64,000 nucleotides of DNA from the NCBI RefSeq assembly GCF_000685295.1, contig NZ_ARYL01000002.1, positions 186,001 through 250,000 on the forward strand, given 5' to 3'. The position numbers were made by a program, and so were the translations under genes. Every line of letters begins with the position of its first letter. The first letter of the stretch is position 1. The stretch is from Hyphomonas oceanitis SCH89. GTDB taxonomy: Bacteria; Pseudomonadota; Alphaproteobacteria; Caulobacterales; Hyphomonadaceae. Positions 63,498 to 64,000 of the stretch are shown piece by piece. The notes below the pieces were generated by a model. The model was given only the letters and a program-made list of their open reading frames with translations, was not told where the DNA came from and ran no database searches.

Positions 63498-64000
63498 CTG
63501 TCGCCCCGACCTGTCAGGTCTACGCCTCTTGCATTCTCGATGCCGTCCGCAATCTGGATCGCGTCAAACAGACCGGCCTGAAAAGGTCGATGCGGTTGAG
63601 CAGAGCACTGCGGCTGCGCCGGACGGATCGGCTTGCCGGCCTGTTCAAAACCATGGCCGCCATTGTCGACCGATCTGGCGACCGCGGCAGCCGACAGATC
63701 GGGCGGACAATCCGTGTCCAGCAGATCTTCGTGGACCGTGCGGACATGGCCCTTCCAGTCATCGCTGCAGGGAGCGGTAAGTCTCTTGTCCTGGAGCGGA
63801 GGTGTCCTGAGACGCTCAATGAAATTGCGATCAGCGTAGTAGCGAAGTTTCTTTGCGAGAATGGGCGGGCAGCCAGACAGGAGAATGAGTTCATCAGAGG
63901 CGGGCAGTTGCATGACTTCGCCTGGGGTCAGAAGCTGTCGGGCGGTCTCCTGGCGCGAGACCATTTTGTGTGACAACCATGGCGCGAGCCGGTGGCCGGC
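63494..64000 (-). CDS. traG: type IV coupling protein TraG/VirD4, C-terminal part (cut by window)
   Basis: The reverse strand is open from the window edge to the stop at 63494, 168 codons. The segment LSHKMVSRQETARQLLTPGE, then VMQLPASDELILLSGCPPIL, then AKKLRYYADRNFIERL is the conserved C-terminal block of TraG/VirD4 ATPases, and the final hundred residues (KGHVRTVHEDLLDTDCPPDL) are a variable tail. The coupling protein delivers the relaxase-DNA complex to the channel. Walker motifs lie outside the window. It is the first visible gene of the trb operon. Confidence 0.9.
   Translation of the reverse strand, partial: AGHRLAPWLSHKMVSRQETARQLLTPGEVMQLPASDELILLSGCPPILAKKLRYYADRNFIERLRTPPLQDKRLTAPCSDDWKGHVRTVHEDLLDTDCPPDLSAAAVARSVDNGGHGFEQAGKPIRPAQPQCSAQPHRPFQAGLFDAIQIADGIENARGVDLTGRGDR

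Noticed and set aside
1-64000. CRISPR arrays, tRNA or rRNA genes, insertion sequences
   Set aside because: I looked for regularly spaced repeats, the GGTTCGAATCC-type T-arm and transposase motifs and found none convincing.

Overview
The window reads as chromosome of a GC-rich alphaproteobacterium, most likely a marine, stalked Hyphomonadaceae (Hyphomonas-like). This is inferred from alphaproteobacterial families (DUF1489, the CC_3452-type small protein, a Hyphomonas/Caulobacter-type mix of TonB-dependent receptors, DUF3604 and tandem amidohydrolases) and not from any 16S or tRNA gene; I found no RNA gene other than a riboswitch. Genes are tightly packed and many neighbours share start/stop bases.

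Layout. 1-5.6 kb: a truncated DUF389 membrane protein, ispH, a small lipoprotein, argS and an LTA-synthase-like sulfatase gene broken by one in-frame TAG. 5.8-10.9 kb: a tandem glycine riboswitch followed by the glycine cleavage operon gcvT-gcvH-gcvPA-(small AT-rich ORF)-gcvPB. 10.9-26.3 kb: acyltransferase 3, a tandem amidohydrolase pair (the second without its metal ligands), DUF1489, TauE, a DUF3604/parvulin/HupE three-gene cassette, TrkH, a Leu/Phe/Val-type dehydrogenase, a universal stress protein and an SRAP protein. 26.3-38.8 kb: an intact TonB receptor, a long acidic Pro/Glu protein, a thioredoxin-like lipoprotein, a frameshifted second TonB receptor, an OprO/OprP porin, thiolase and pckA. 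39-46.4 kb: a two-partner-secretion-type transporter with a collagen-like, internally repeated lipoprotein, then YdcF, Nudix, haloalkane dehalogenase, VOC and acyl-CoA dehydrogenase genes.

46.5-51 kb is an accessory patch. A class II Fic gene sits between two copies of a DUF3592 + phospholipase-like module that have decayed reciprocally, and a repeated TTGGCCGAT element lies upstream of fic. 51-54 kb returns to housekeeping genes (oxidoreductase, two small proteins, crotonase).

54.0-64.0 kb (all minus strand) is a conjugative type IV secretion operon, traG(partial)-copG-trbB-C-D-E-J-L-F-G-I, with almost every gene overlapping the next. It probably belongs to an integrated conjugative element that continues beyond the right edge. 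No relaxase, integrase, oriT or att site is visible here.

A recurring oddity is that three otherwise recognisable genes (sulfatase, TonB receptor, DUF3592) are broken by single small lesions. Either this lineage is shedding genes or the sequence has local errors; raw reads would tell.
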